A stretch of 64,000 nucleotides of DNA from Roseovarius sp. 217 (GTDB lineage Bacteria; Pseudomonadota; Alphaproteobacteria; Rhodobacterales; Rhodobacteraceae). The notes below the pieces were generated by a model. It had not been told where the DNA came from. It saw nothing but the letters and a program-made list of their open reading frames with translations, and made no database searches. The position numbers and the translations under genes are program-made. The DNA lies in assembly GCF_000152845.1 (NCBI RefSeq), contig NZ_CH902584.1, forward strand, positions 295,239 to 359,238, read 5' to 3'. Shown in pieces: positions 56,861-64,000 of the stretch; the stretch's first letter is position 1; every line of letters starts with the position of its first letter.

Positions 56861-56941
56861 CCGGCTCTCAACGAGCCGGGTTGCTCAGGCCTTTAGAATG
56901 CGAAGGCAACACTCGTGTGACAGTCCCCGGCTCTTGCCGGG
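56861..56941 (-). terminator. two GC hairpins between the RND pump and the PotD-like gene
   Basis: CCGGCTC/GAGCCGG (56861-56879) and CCCGGC/GCCGGG (56926-56941) lie in the 118-base gap. The second is 12 bases past the RND stop and may terminate that message; the first would be in the leader of the PotD-like transcript. Neither has a T-run. Confidence 0.4.
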
Positions 56942-56953
56942 AACTATGCTGCA

Positions 56954-59900
56954 TCAATCGCGCGGCTTGGCCTGGCCAAAGAGGCGCGTCACGATCACAA
57001 AGAAGAGCGGCACAAAGACCACGCCCAGCACCGTGCCAGAGATTGTCCCGCTCAGAACGCCAGACCCAATGGCATTGCGCCCGCCGGACCCTGCGCCAGA
57101 ACTCAGCACCAGCGGCAGAACCCCAAGAGAGAACGCCATCGAGGTCATGATGATGGGACGGAACCTCTGACGCGCGGCCTCGATCACCGCTTCCAGAATG
57201 GTCTCGCCCGCCTCATAGCGTTCTCGGGCGAATTCTACGATCAGAATCGCGTTCTTGCCCGTCAGGCCCACCACGGTCAACAGGCCCACCTGAAAGAACA
57301 CGCCATTCTCGAACCCGCCAATCCACGCGCCGGTCAAAGCACCGACAATCCCGATGGGCATGGCCAGCATGACGGCGAAGGGGATAGACCAACTCTCATA
57401 AAGCGCCGCCAGCGACAGGAACACCGCCGCCAATGAAAGCGCGTAGAGCAAGGGGGCCTGATTGCCGGAGTCGCGTTCCTCAAGGGATAGACCTGTCCAA
57501 GCCAGTTCAAATTCCGCCCCCAGTTGCGCGACTAAACGCTCCATCTCGGCCATCGCCTCGCCAGTCGACACCCCCGCAGCAGGTGAGCCCTGCAGTTGCA
57601 CAGACGGGATGCCATTGTAGCGATAGAGGCCCTGCGCACCGTAATCCCATGCCCCTTCGGAGAAATTCGAGAACGGCACCAACCCGCCGCTTGCATTACG
57701 AACGCGCCATTTTTCGATATCCGACGGCTGCGCGCGCGCCTCCGCCTCACCCTGCACATAGACTCGTTTGATCCGGCCCTGATCTAGAAAATCGTTCACG
57801 TAGGTGCCTGCCCAAGCGACCTGAAGCAACTCCCCGACGTCACTGGGGGTCAGACCCATCGCCCCAGCCTTGCGCCAGTCGATATCAAGGTTGAACTGTG
57901 CCGCATCCTCAAGTCCGTTTGGACGGGCGGATGCGATCAATTCACTCTGCGCCGCCATGCCCAGCAACTGGTTGCGCGCCGCCATCAGATCAGCATGGCT
58001 TTGACCGCCACGCGCTTGCAGATAGAAATCGAACCCCGAAACGTTGCCCAACTCGATCACCGAGGGCGGTACGACCGGAAACACCATCGCATCACGTATC
58101 TGACTGAAGGCGCCAAAGGCCCGCCCCGCAAGAGCCTGCACACTCTGGTTCGGTTCTGTACGCTCTTCCCAGTCCTTGAGCTGGACAAAGGCCAGACCCA
58201 TGTTCTGCCCGTTACCGGAGAAACTGAAGCCGACCACTCCGAACATGGAATTCACGACGTCTGTTTCTTGTTTTAGATAGTAATCCTCGACCTGTTTGAC
58301 GACCTCGAGCGTGCGCTCGGCGCTTGATCCGGTGGGGGTCTGGATGAGGGTAAAGAGGATGCCCTGATCCTCTTCCGGCAGAAACCCGGTGGGCGTGCGC
58401 AGAAACATCAGCGCCATGCCCAGTGCCAGTGCCAGATAGACGACGAACACCCGCACCGGGCGGCGCACCGACCACCCCACCGTGCCACCGTAGCCATTCG
58501 TGAGCTTGCCAAAGCCCGTGTTGAACCACGCAAACGGTCCGCGCTTTGGTGCGTGGCTCTTGGCCTTGAGCAAGGAGGCGCAGAGCGCGGGCGTGAGCGT
58601 GATCGCCACCACCACAGACAGCGCCATGGCGGATACGATGGTGATTGCGAATTGCTGATAGATCACCCCCGTGGAACCGGGAAAGAACGCCATCGGCACG
58701 AACACCGCCGAGAGCACCATCGCGATGCCCACCAGCGCACCGGTGATCTGGCCCATGGATTTATGCGTGGCCTCACGCGGGCCCAAGCCCTCTTCCTCCA
58801 TGATGCGCTCGACGTTTTCCACGACGACGATCGCGTCATCGACCAAGAGACCAATCGCCAGAACCATCGCCAGCATCGTCAGCGTGTTGATCGAGAACCC
58901 CGCCGCCGCGAGCACCCCGAAGGTGCCCAACAGGACGACCGGCACCGCAAGAGTCGGAATGAGCGTGGCGCGCAGGTTCTGCAGGAAAAGGAACATCACG
59001 AGGAACACGAGGCCGATCGCTTCGAACAGCGTTTTGACCACTTCCTTGATGGAAATCTCGACAAAGGGCGTGGTGTCATAGGGGATTACGTAATCGACAC
59101 CCTCGGGAAAGAAGCGTGAGAATTCGACCATGCGCTCCTTGATCGCACGGGCCGTGTCGAGCGCGTTAGCGCCCGGTGCCAAGGTGATCGCCATCCCCGC
59201 CGCCGGATCGGTGTTGAACCGCGCCGTTGTGGCATAGTTCTCTGCCCCGATCTCAACCGTTGCCACATCGTCCAGCAGCACCAGACCACCATCGGTTTCC
59301 GCCCTGAGAACGATCTGGCGAAAGTCCTCGGGCGTGCTGAGCAGCGATTGTGCGGTGATCGTGGCGTTGAGTTGCTGGCCCTCTACAGCAGGGCGCGCCC
59401 CAAAGGAACCCGCAGAAATCTGCGCATTCTGGGCGGAAACGGACGCCACAACATCCGACGGTGTCAGGCCAAAACCCGCCAGCTTGGATGGATCGAGCCA
59501 AATCCGCATTGCATATTGCGCGCCGAACACATTGACCGAACCGACGCCTTCAATCCGGCTTAGCTCGTCGACCAGATTGGTCACCATATAATCCGACAGA
59601 TCAACCTGTTCGAGACTGCCGTCGGTGGAGATCATACCGACCACCATCAGGAACCCAGCCGAGGATTTCTCGACCGTGATTCCCTGCCGTTGCACGATCT
59701 CAGGCAAGAGTGGCGTAGCCTGTCCTAGCTTGTTCTGCACTTGCACCTGCGCGATATCCGCATCGGTGCCTGTCTCAAACGTCAGAGTTACCTCAGCACT
59801 ACCGGCCGAGGTCGAGCGAGACGAGAAGTAACGCAAACCGTCCAGTCCGGTCATCTGCTGCTCGATAACCTGTGTCACCGTGTTGGCGACCGTATCGGCA

Positions 59901-60058
59901 GAGGCCCCTGGATAGGTGGCCGAGACCGTGACTGACGGAGGTGCAATCTGGGGATATTGCGCGACCGGAAGGATCATGATCGCTAGAATCCCAATCCCCA
60001 TGATGAGAATGGAAATGACCCAGGCAAAAACCGGGCGGTCGATAAAGAAACTAGCCAT
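56954..60058 (-). CDS. RND multidrug efflux pump inner-membrane subunit (AcrB/MexB-like, HAE1)
   Basis: 1034-residue proton-driven exporter. [20 protein letters not shown] begins TM1; TM4 has [18 protein letters not shown] with the Asp-Asp proton relay and the TM10 region has [15 protein letters not shown] with the partner lysine. Both porter domains are complete ([21 protein letters not shown]). No outer-membrane TolC-type gene is in the operon, so a shared channel is likely. It lies 20 bases after the membrane-fusion gene. Confidence 0.95.
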   Translation of the reverse strand: MASFFIDRPVFAWVISILIMGIGILAIMILPVAQYPQIAPPSVTVSATYPGASADTVANTVTQVIEQQMTGLDGLRYFSSRSTSAGSAEVTLTFETGTDADIAQVQVQNKLGQATPLLPEIVQRQGITVEKSSAGFLMVVGMISTDGSLEQVDLSDYMVTNLVDELSRIEGVGSVNVFGAQYAMRIWLDPSKLAGFGLTPSDVVASVSAQNAQISAGSFGARPAVEGQQLNATITAQSLLSTPEDFRQIVLRAETDGGLVLLDDVATVEIGAENYATTARFNTDPAAGMAITLAPGANALDTARAIKERMVEFSRFFPEGVDYVIPYDTTPFVEISIKEVVKTLFEAIGLVFLVMFLFLQNLRATLIPTLAVPVVLLGTFGVLAAAGFSINTLTMLAMVLAIGLLVDDAIVVVENVERIMEEEGLGPREATHKSMGQITGALVGIAMVLSAVFVPMAFFPGSTGVIYQQFAITIVSAMALSVVVAITLTPALCASLLKAKSHAPKRGPFAWFNTGFGKLTNGYGGTVGWSVRRPVRVFVVYLALALGMALMFLRTPTGFLPEEDQGILFTLIQTPTGSSAERTLEVVKQVEDYYLKQETDVVNSMFGVVGFSFSGNGQNMGLAFVQLKDWEERTEPNQSVQALAGRAFGAFSQIRDAMVFPVVPPSVIELGNVSGFDFYLQARGGQSHADLMAARNQLLGMAAQSELIASARPNGLEDAAQFNLDIDWRKAGAMGLTPSDVGELLQVAWAGTYVNDFLDQGRIKRVYVQGEAEARAQPSDIEKWRVRNASGGLVPFSNFSEGAWDYGAQGLYRYNGIPSVQLQGSPAAGVSTGEAMAEMERLVAQLGAEFELAWTGLSLEERDSGNQAPLLYALSLAAVFLSLAALYESWSIPFAVMLAMPIGIVGALTGAWIGGFENGVFFQVGLLTVVGLTGKNAILIVEFARERYEAGETILEAVIEAARQRFRPIIMTSMAFSLGVLPLVLSSGAGSGGRNAIGSGVLSGTISGTVLGVVFVPLFFVIVTRLFGQAKPRD

Positions 60059-60078
60059 GCGGTATATCCTCTGCCCGG

Positions 60079-61206
60079 TTACTGTTGCGGCTCAGCACTG
60101 CGTTCTTCGGGCGCGACGGTTGCCCCCGGCGCAGTTTTCTGAAAGCCTGCCACAACAATGCGATCACCGGGATTCAAACCCTCGTCCACAACCCAATCAT
60201 TGCCGCGGTTCTGAATGACGCTGAGCGCGCGCTCTTCGATCACCCCTTCGCCGTTGACCACCCAAGACAAGGGCCGCCCACGACGATCGCGGATCACCCC
60301 TTCTTGTGGCACGAGATAAACCGCCTCGGCCACTTCAACGGGCACTTCCACCTGCACATACATTCCCGGCAAAAGTAGGAGGTCGGGATTCTCAAATTGC
60401 ATTCGCAGTGTCACGACGCCGGTCTGCGGATTTACGTTTGGTTCAGCCGCCTTGAGTTGGCCGGTCTCGCTATAGTCAGAACCATCCGCCAGCTTTAGCC
60501 GCACTGTCGAATCCGCTCCCTCCAGATCACGCTCCGTCTCGCCCCGTCGCCAGCGCAAGAGGTCCGCCGCGGATTGCGTCACATCGACATAAACGGGGCT
60601 GATGTTCCGGATCACGGTCAGCGGCTGTGACTGACTTGCGGTTACAAGCGCGCCCTGCGACGTGAGAGAGAGGCCGATACGCCCTGAGAGCCGTGCGCGG
60701 ATTGTGGTACGAGACAATTCGATCTCTGCCGAATTCAGCTGCGCCTTGGCCAGCTCCAATCCCGCAGCCGCCGCATCGCGGGTCGATGTCGCCTCGTCCA
60801 GTGCCTGTTCGCTGGCTACGTTCCGGGATTGGAGCTCCACCAACCGCTGCGCTTCGCGCTCCGCCGAACGCAACTGCGCCTCGGCCTGTGCGACAGTTGC
60901 CTGCGCCTGCCGCACAGCCGCTTCGTAAGTGGCCATATCAATCTGATAGAGTGGATCACCTTCGGTCACATCGGCGCCTTCTTCAAATAGGCGCTCGGTG
61001 ATGATCCCGTTGACCTGAGGACGTACTTCGGCCTCGGCCGAGGCTGCCACCCGCCCCGGCAAAAGCGACGTCAGGGTCACATTTTCCGGCTCGAGCGTTA
61101 CAACGGTGACGGGGGTCGGTCCTTGCTCCTGTTGCGCCACAACTAAGTCCGGCACAAAACAGGCACAGACCACAAGGGTAAGGATGAACCTTGGAAGATG
61201 AGCCAT
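60079..61206 (-). CDS. RND efflux membrane-fusion protein (AcrA/MexA-like)
   Basis: 375-residue periplasmic adaptor linking pump and outer-membrane channel. The signal peptide ([20 protein letters not shown]) ends before QQEQG without a clear lipobox, unlike AcrA itself. The lipoyl halves flank a coiled hairpin ([26 protein letters not shown]), then beta-barrel ([12 protein letters not shown]) and MP domains. The start at 61206 gives the signal peptide; longer in-frame starts are less likely. Confidence 0.93.
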   Translation of the reverse strand: MAHLPRFILTLVVCACFVPDLVVAQQEQGPTPVTVVTLEPENVTLTSLLPGRVAASAEAEVRPQVNGIITERLFEEGADVTEGDPLYQIDMATYEAAVRQAQATVAQAEAQLRSAEREAQRLVELQSRNVASEQALDEATSTRDAAAAGLELAKAQLNSAEIELSRTTIRARLSGRIGLSLTSQGALVTASQSQPLTVIRNISPVYVDVTQSAADLLRWRRGETERDLEGADSTVRLKLADGSDYSETGQLKAAEPNVNPQTGVVTLRMQFENPDLLLLPGMYVQVEVPVEVAEAVYLVPQEGVIRDRRGRPLSWVVNGEGVIEERALSVIQNRGNDWVVDEGLNPGDRIVVAGFQKTAPGATVAPEERSAEPQQ

Positions 61207-61251
61207 CAGGAGCCCTTTCACGATAAAGCATTGGCGCGATTGCATCGGGTG

Positions 61252-61279
61252 ATTTATAAAACGGTTGGGTTTTATAAAT
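61252..61279. promoter_or_regulatory. 28-bp palindrome in the RND/TetR divergent promoter (probable TetR operator)
   Basis: ATTTATAAAAC (61252-61262) and GTTTTATAAAT (61269-61279) form a perfect 11-bp inverted repeat with a 6-base spacer, between the divergent efflux and regulator genes. Its size and place fit a TetR-family operator that represses both. Confidence 0.8.
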
Positions 61280-61349
61280 ATGACGGACCCGGAAATGGCA
61301 AGATCACAGATGGCCCGCACAGCAACCTGTGCGAAATTGAGTTAGGCTG

Positions 61350-62018
61350 ATGCACAGTAACACGCCGAACACCAAGACCTGCGAGAATATTCGGCGCGGT
61401 CGACCGATTACGTTTTCCTGTGACGAACGCCGTGAGGCAATCTTTGCGGCACTCGAATCAGTGCATGCCGAAAGCGGACTTGATGGGGCGACAATGCAGG
61501 TCATCGCGCACCGGGCTGGCATGTCCAAGCGCACGCTCTACGATATCTTTCCGGGACGCACGGCCCTCTTGCGGTCCTATATGGACAAAGTGGCGGACCA
61601 GTTCATCCGCCCCCTGCCCGCTTGCGAAACGGACCTGCCAATTGCGGACCGACTGGATCGCGTTCTATCTCAGAACATCCGGCATCAGGGCTATGGCCTG
61701 CCGCTTGAGATTCTGCGCGCCTTTGTGGCACAGGTGCCAACCGCGCCGGACATCGGGTGCGATCTTGTCGATGGCCTGATACAGCGCGATCTGTCCATTC
61801 TGACGAGTGAACTGGAACGTGGCGTGGCACGCGGAGAAATCAAGCTGGAGGACACCAGAGAGGCCGCCATGTTACTGCTGGATATGGTGCGGCCTTGGCC
61901 ACTTGAATCGCTGCTTGATCCGGCACGGTTGGCCACCCCTGACACATTCGCCGCGCGGCGCAGGTTGGCGATACGGGTGTTTCTCAACGGTGTCGCGGCC
62001 CCCGCGCGCAATCTCTAA
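61350..62018 (+). CDS. TetR-family transcriptional regulator
   Basis: 222-residue repressor. The HTH is [47 protein letters not shown] (HTH at about 40-65), with a helical ligand domain behind it (TetR C-like). Divergent from the RND operon with a palindrome between, so it most likely represses the pump until a drug or metabolite binds. The 3' end overlaps ureG tail to tail by 4 bases. Confidence 0.93.
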   Translation: MHSNTPNTKTCENIRRGRPITFSCDERREAIFAALESVHAESGLDGATMQVIAHRAGMSKRTLYDIFPGRTALLRSYMDKVADQFIRPLPACETDLPIADRLDRVLSQNIRHQGYGLPLEILRAFVAQVPTAPDIGCDLVDGLIQRDLSILTSELERGVARGEIKLEDTREAAMLLLDMVRPWPLESLLDPARLATPDTFAARRRLAIRVFLNGVAAPARNL

Positions 62019-62674
62019 ACCGCGCGAGGGTGACGGGCCTTGGTCAAAGGCGGTCCAAGCCGCAATCCGCCTTCTCGCTCGATAAACGCAACGACAGCCT
62101 CGATCCCGGTCTCCCTGTGCAACTGTGCCAACACAAAGGGTCGTGCCCCCCGCGCGCGCGCTGAGTCTGCCTCCAAAAGCGCCAGATCAACGCCCACATA
62201 GGGCGCGAGATCAGTCTTGTTCACCACAAGCAAGTCGGATTTTGTCACACCCGGTCCACGTTTACGCGGGATGTCCTGCCCGGCGGCAGTGTCGATGACA
62301 TAGATTGTCAGGTCCGCGAGTTCAGGGCTGAAGGTCGCCGCGAGATTGTCACCACCCGATTCAATCAGGATCAGATCAAGATCGGGAAAGGTGGCGCTCA
62401 AATCAGCCACCGCCGCCAGATTGATAGAGGCATCCTCTCGGATCGCGGTATGCGGACACCCTCCAGTTTCTACACCTCTGATCCGCTCATTTGGCAGAAC
62501 TTGTGCGCGCATCAGGTAGTCCGCATCCTCGCGGGTGTAAATGTCATTGGTGATCACCGCCATCGAACATCGGCTTGCCAGCGCGCGCGCCAGTCCTTCG
62601 GTCAGTGTGGTCTTGCCTGCGCCCACCGGACCACCGATGCCGACGCGCAAAGGACCGTTCATACGCTCGGTCAT
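62015..62674 (-). CDS. ureG: urease accessory GTPase UreG
   Basis: 219-residue GTPase that delivers nickel to urease. [17 protein letters not shown] is the P-loop, TREDADYL and the metal-binding CPH motif ([15 protein letters not shown]) are present, then [19 protein letters not shown] and the base-recognition [13 protein letters not shown] overlap with ureF. Last gene of the urease operon in this window. Confidence 0.96.
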   Translation of the reverse strand: MTERMNGPLRVGIGGPVGAGKTTLTEGLARALASRCSMAVITNDIYTREDADYLMRAQVLPNERIRGVETGGCPHTAIREDASINLAAVADLSATFPDLDLILIESGGDNLAATFSPELADLTIYVIDTAAGQDIPRKRGPGVTKSDLLVVNKTDLAPYVGVDLALLEADSARARGARPFVLAQLHRETGIEAVVAFIEREGGLRLGPPLTKARHPRAV

Positions 62675-63303
62675 GTCCTGAATATCCTTATCTCTTGGGT
62701 TTCATGTTGTAACGCCGCAAGATCGCCCGCGAGCGCACAACCTCCTAAATCGTCCAGCGTCGCGTCAGCAGCACTGCGGGCGAGATCATGAATCAGCGGA
62801 AGAAGTCGCGAGAGCACCAATTGCCCGTCCGTTTGCCCCAACGGGATGTGACGAATAGCGATCGTTACAAGATTCCCGGCCAACCCCTGCAGATATAAGG
62901 AGATGACATCCAGTTTCGGCAGGTCTAACGGTTTTGCTGCCTCACCCAGTGCCACCGGCAACGAACGCATCGGCAAAACGCGCCCGGTAATCCCAGCTAC
63001 CGTCCGCGCGAGCGCCGCCCCTTGTTCGCGGGTTTCCTGTAACCGTTCGGCACAGGGCTGTAGCGCGCGCGCCAGATCATCGAGCGCCGAACTATCGCCA
63101 TCGAGCGACTGCGCCAGCAAAACCGCATCCTGCCAGCCTGCACCAAATCGAAGGACGTTTGTCAGCCAAACCTCTAGGCTTGCCGCATCGGTGACGACAC
63201 CGGTTGAAATCTGGCGCTCCAACCCGTGCGAATAGGCAAAGGCCCCGGTGGGAAAGGCGGGCGAGAGCCACTGGATCAGCGTCAGATGTGCAGGCGTCAG
63301 CAT
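62671..63303 (-). CDS. ureF: urease accessory protein UreF
   Basis: 210-residue all-helical accessory protein that acts with UreG and UreD in nickel insertion. [23 protein letters not shown] is the family's defining N terminus, and [26 protein letters not shown] the C-terminal motif. Its start shares one base with the ureE stop (TGATG), and it overlaps ureG by 4 bases. Confidence 0.95.
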   Translation of the reverse strand: MLTPAHLTLIQWLSPAFPTGAFAYSHGLERQISTGVVTDAASLEVWLTNVLRFGAGWQDAVLLAQSLDGDSSALDDLARALQPCAERLQETREQGAALARTVAGITGRVLPMRSLPVALGEAAKPLDLPKLDVISLYLQGLAGNLVTIAIRHIPLGQTDGQLVLSRLLPLIHDLARSAADATLDDLGGCALAGDLAALQHETQEIRIFRT

Positions 63304-63770
63304 CAGGAATGATGATCTTGCGGGCCGTGATCATGCCCCATGGTGCGACCCTTGCCATAGGCTCCACCCTCGGGGCGAAACGGGCCGCTCACAGGCTGCA
63401 GCCGTGCGCCCAACTGGGACAGCATCGCTTCGATCACATGATCGCGGCGGATACGAAGGTGATCAGAGACCACTTCGCAAGGCGTATGCCGGTTGCCGAT
63501 GTGCCAAGCCAGCCGCGCCAAATCTCCGCGCACTTCAACTAGATCTTCGGGCGCGGCCTCAACCCCAACGGCGCGACCATCGTCGAGCGCAAAACCCCAG
63601 TGATCATCAAGGTTGCTCACCTCAGCCAGATCAGCCAGAAACTCCAATCCCCCCTTGCACACCAAGCGTCTGCGCCGCATCAACCGCGCCTCATAATCGA
63701 GCACGACAGTATCGGTCACTGCCTTGGGCCGGGCGTGCAACAGATGACGGGCAATCGGCAGATCAGACAT
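63303..63770 (-). CDS. ureE: urease accessory nickel chaperone UreE
   Basis: 155-residue metallochaperone. The N domain (VVLDYEARLMRRRRLVCKGGLEFLADLAEVSNLDDHWGF) and the nickel-site WHIGNRHTPCEV are present. The C terminus GHDHGPQDHHS is a short His-rich tail that can bind extra nickel. It starts 9 bases after the ureC stop and runs into ureF. Confidence 0.94.
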   Translation of the reverse strand: MSDLPIARHLLHARPKAVTDTVVLDYEARLMRRRRLVCKGGLEFLADLAEVSNLDDHWGFALDDGRAVGVEAAPEDLVEVRGDLARLAWHIGNRHTPCEVVSDHLRIRRDHVIEAMLSQLGARLQPVSGPFRPEGGAYGKGRTMGHDHGPQDHHS

Positions 63771-63779
63771 GTTGGGCCC

Positions 63780-64000
63780 TCAAAACAGGAAATAGCGTTG
63801 TGCGAGGGGCAATTCAGAGGCCGGTTCGCAGGTGAGCAATTCGCCATTGGCGCGCACCTCATAGGTTTCGGGATGCACCTCGACCACGGGCGTCAGATTG
63901 TTGTGAATCATGTCGCGCTTGCTGATCTTGCGGGTATTCGAGACCGCCACGGTCGATTTCGCCAGCCCAAGTGCTGCGCCGATCCCGTCCGCCTGCGCCG
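63780..64000 (-). CDS. ureC: urease alpha subunit UreC, C-terminal end only
   Basis: Partial: about 73 codons enter from beyond the right edge. The frame reads [20 protein letters not shown], then [20 protein letters not shown] and ends PLAQRYFLF, the conserved C terminus of urease alpha. The nickel-site residues lie outside the window. It confirms that ureEFG belong to a complete urease operon. Confidence 0.95.
   Translation of the reverse strand, partial: AQADGIGAALGLAKSTVAVSNTRKISKRDMIHNNLTPVVEVHPETYEVRANGELLTCEPASELPLAQRYFLF

Overview
The window looks like a chromosomal stretch of a marine alphaproteobacterium of the Rhodobacteraceae (Roseobacter group). The grounds are the high G+C content, densely packed ATGA-overlapping operons, many TRAP and ABC importers, a fliG gene on its own, SitABCD metal uptake and the general style of the proteins. 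No rRNA, tRNA, phage gene or CRISPR array is visible. Species-level placement is not possible from reading alone.

Layout. 1-10.9 kb: a partial phosphopantetheinyl transferase, then an exopolysaccharide locus. It holds a Wzz-type chain-length protein (+), and a leftward operon of sugar oxidoreductases, epimerases, GT2 and GT4 glycosyltransferases and a BY-kinase-like ATPase carrying a (Glu-Pro)33 tract. A WecG/TagA glycosyltransferase is transcribed divergently. 10.9-14.8 kb: sitDCBA-type Mn/Fe importer behind a Fur-family-like box. 14.9-18.0 kb: acyl-CoA ligase, APH-like kinase and hotdog thioesterase in one overlapping operon. 18.2-20.4 kb: katG with a clear terminator. 20.6-25.8 kb: lytic transglycosylase, split PqiA, PqiB and PqiC, an envelope lipid-transport operon. 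26.0-28.2 kb: RNase R. 28.4-30.7 kb: fliG, then a three-gene nitrile hydratase/thiocyanate hydrolase-like set.

30.7-42.6 kb is bounded by two decayed copies of the same IS6-family element in inverted orientation. Between them lies a coherent amino-compound catabolic block: a dimethylglycine/N-methylproline demethylase-like flavoenzyme, a polar amino acid ABC importer, a GlpD-like and a DAO-like flavoprotein, two LysR regulators and a HAD hydrolase. It reads as an acquired uptake-and-oxidation island.

42.8-45.9 kb is housekeeping: clpS, an RsmC-like methyltransferase, an SDR and hemF. 45.9-51.8 kb: IclR regulator, TRAP transporter and GMC oxidoreductase, with a perfect 11-6-11 palindrome in the divergent promoter. 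51.8-56.8 kb: a spermidine/putrescine-type ABC importer in an operon with a PHP-domain hydrolase. 57.0-62.0 kb: an RND efflux pump with its membrane-fusion protein and a divergent TetR regulator, again with a perfect 11-6-11 palindrome between them. 62.0-64.0 kb: ureG, ureF, ureE and the 3' end of ureC.

The most notable items are the (GGCTCA)33 array inside the kinase gene, the fused and unfused oxidoreductase-epimerase pairs in one operon, the split-beta nitrile hydratase-like operon, the IS6-bounded island, an SDR lacking its catalytic lysine, and strong stem-loops after the solute-binding-protein gene in three separate importer operons. No single stretch can be proven from sequence alone to be a new system. 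All database comparisons here are from memory of families, not searches.
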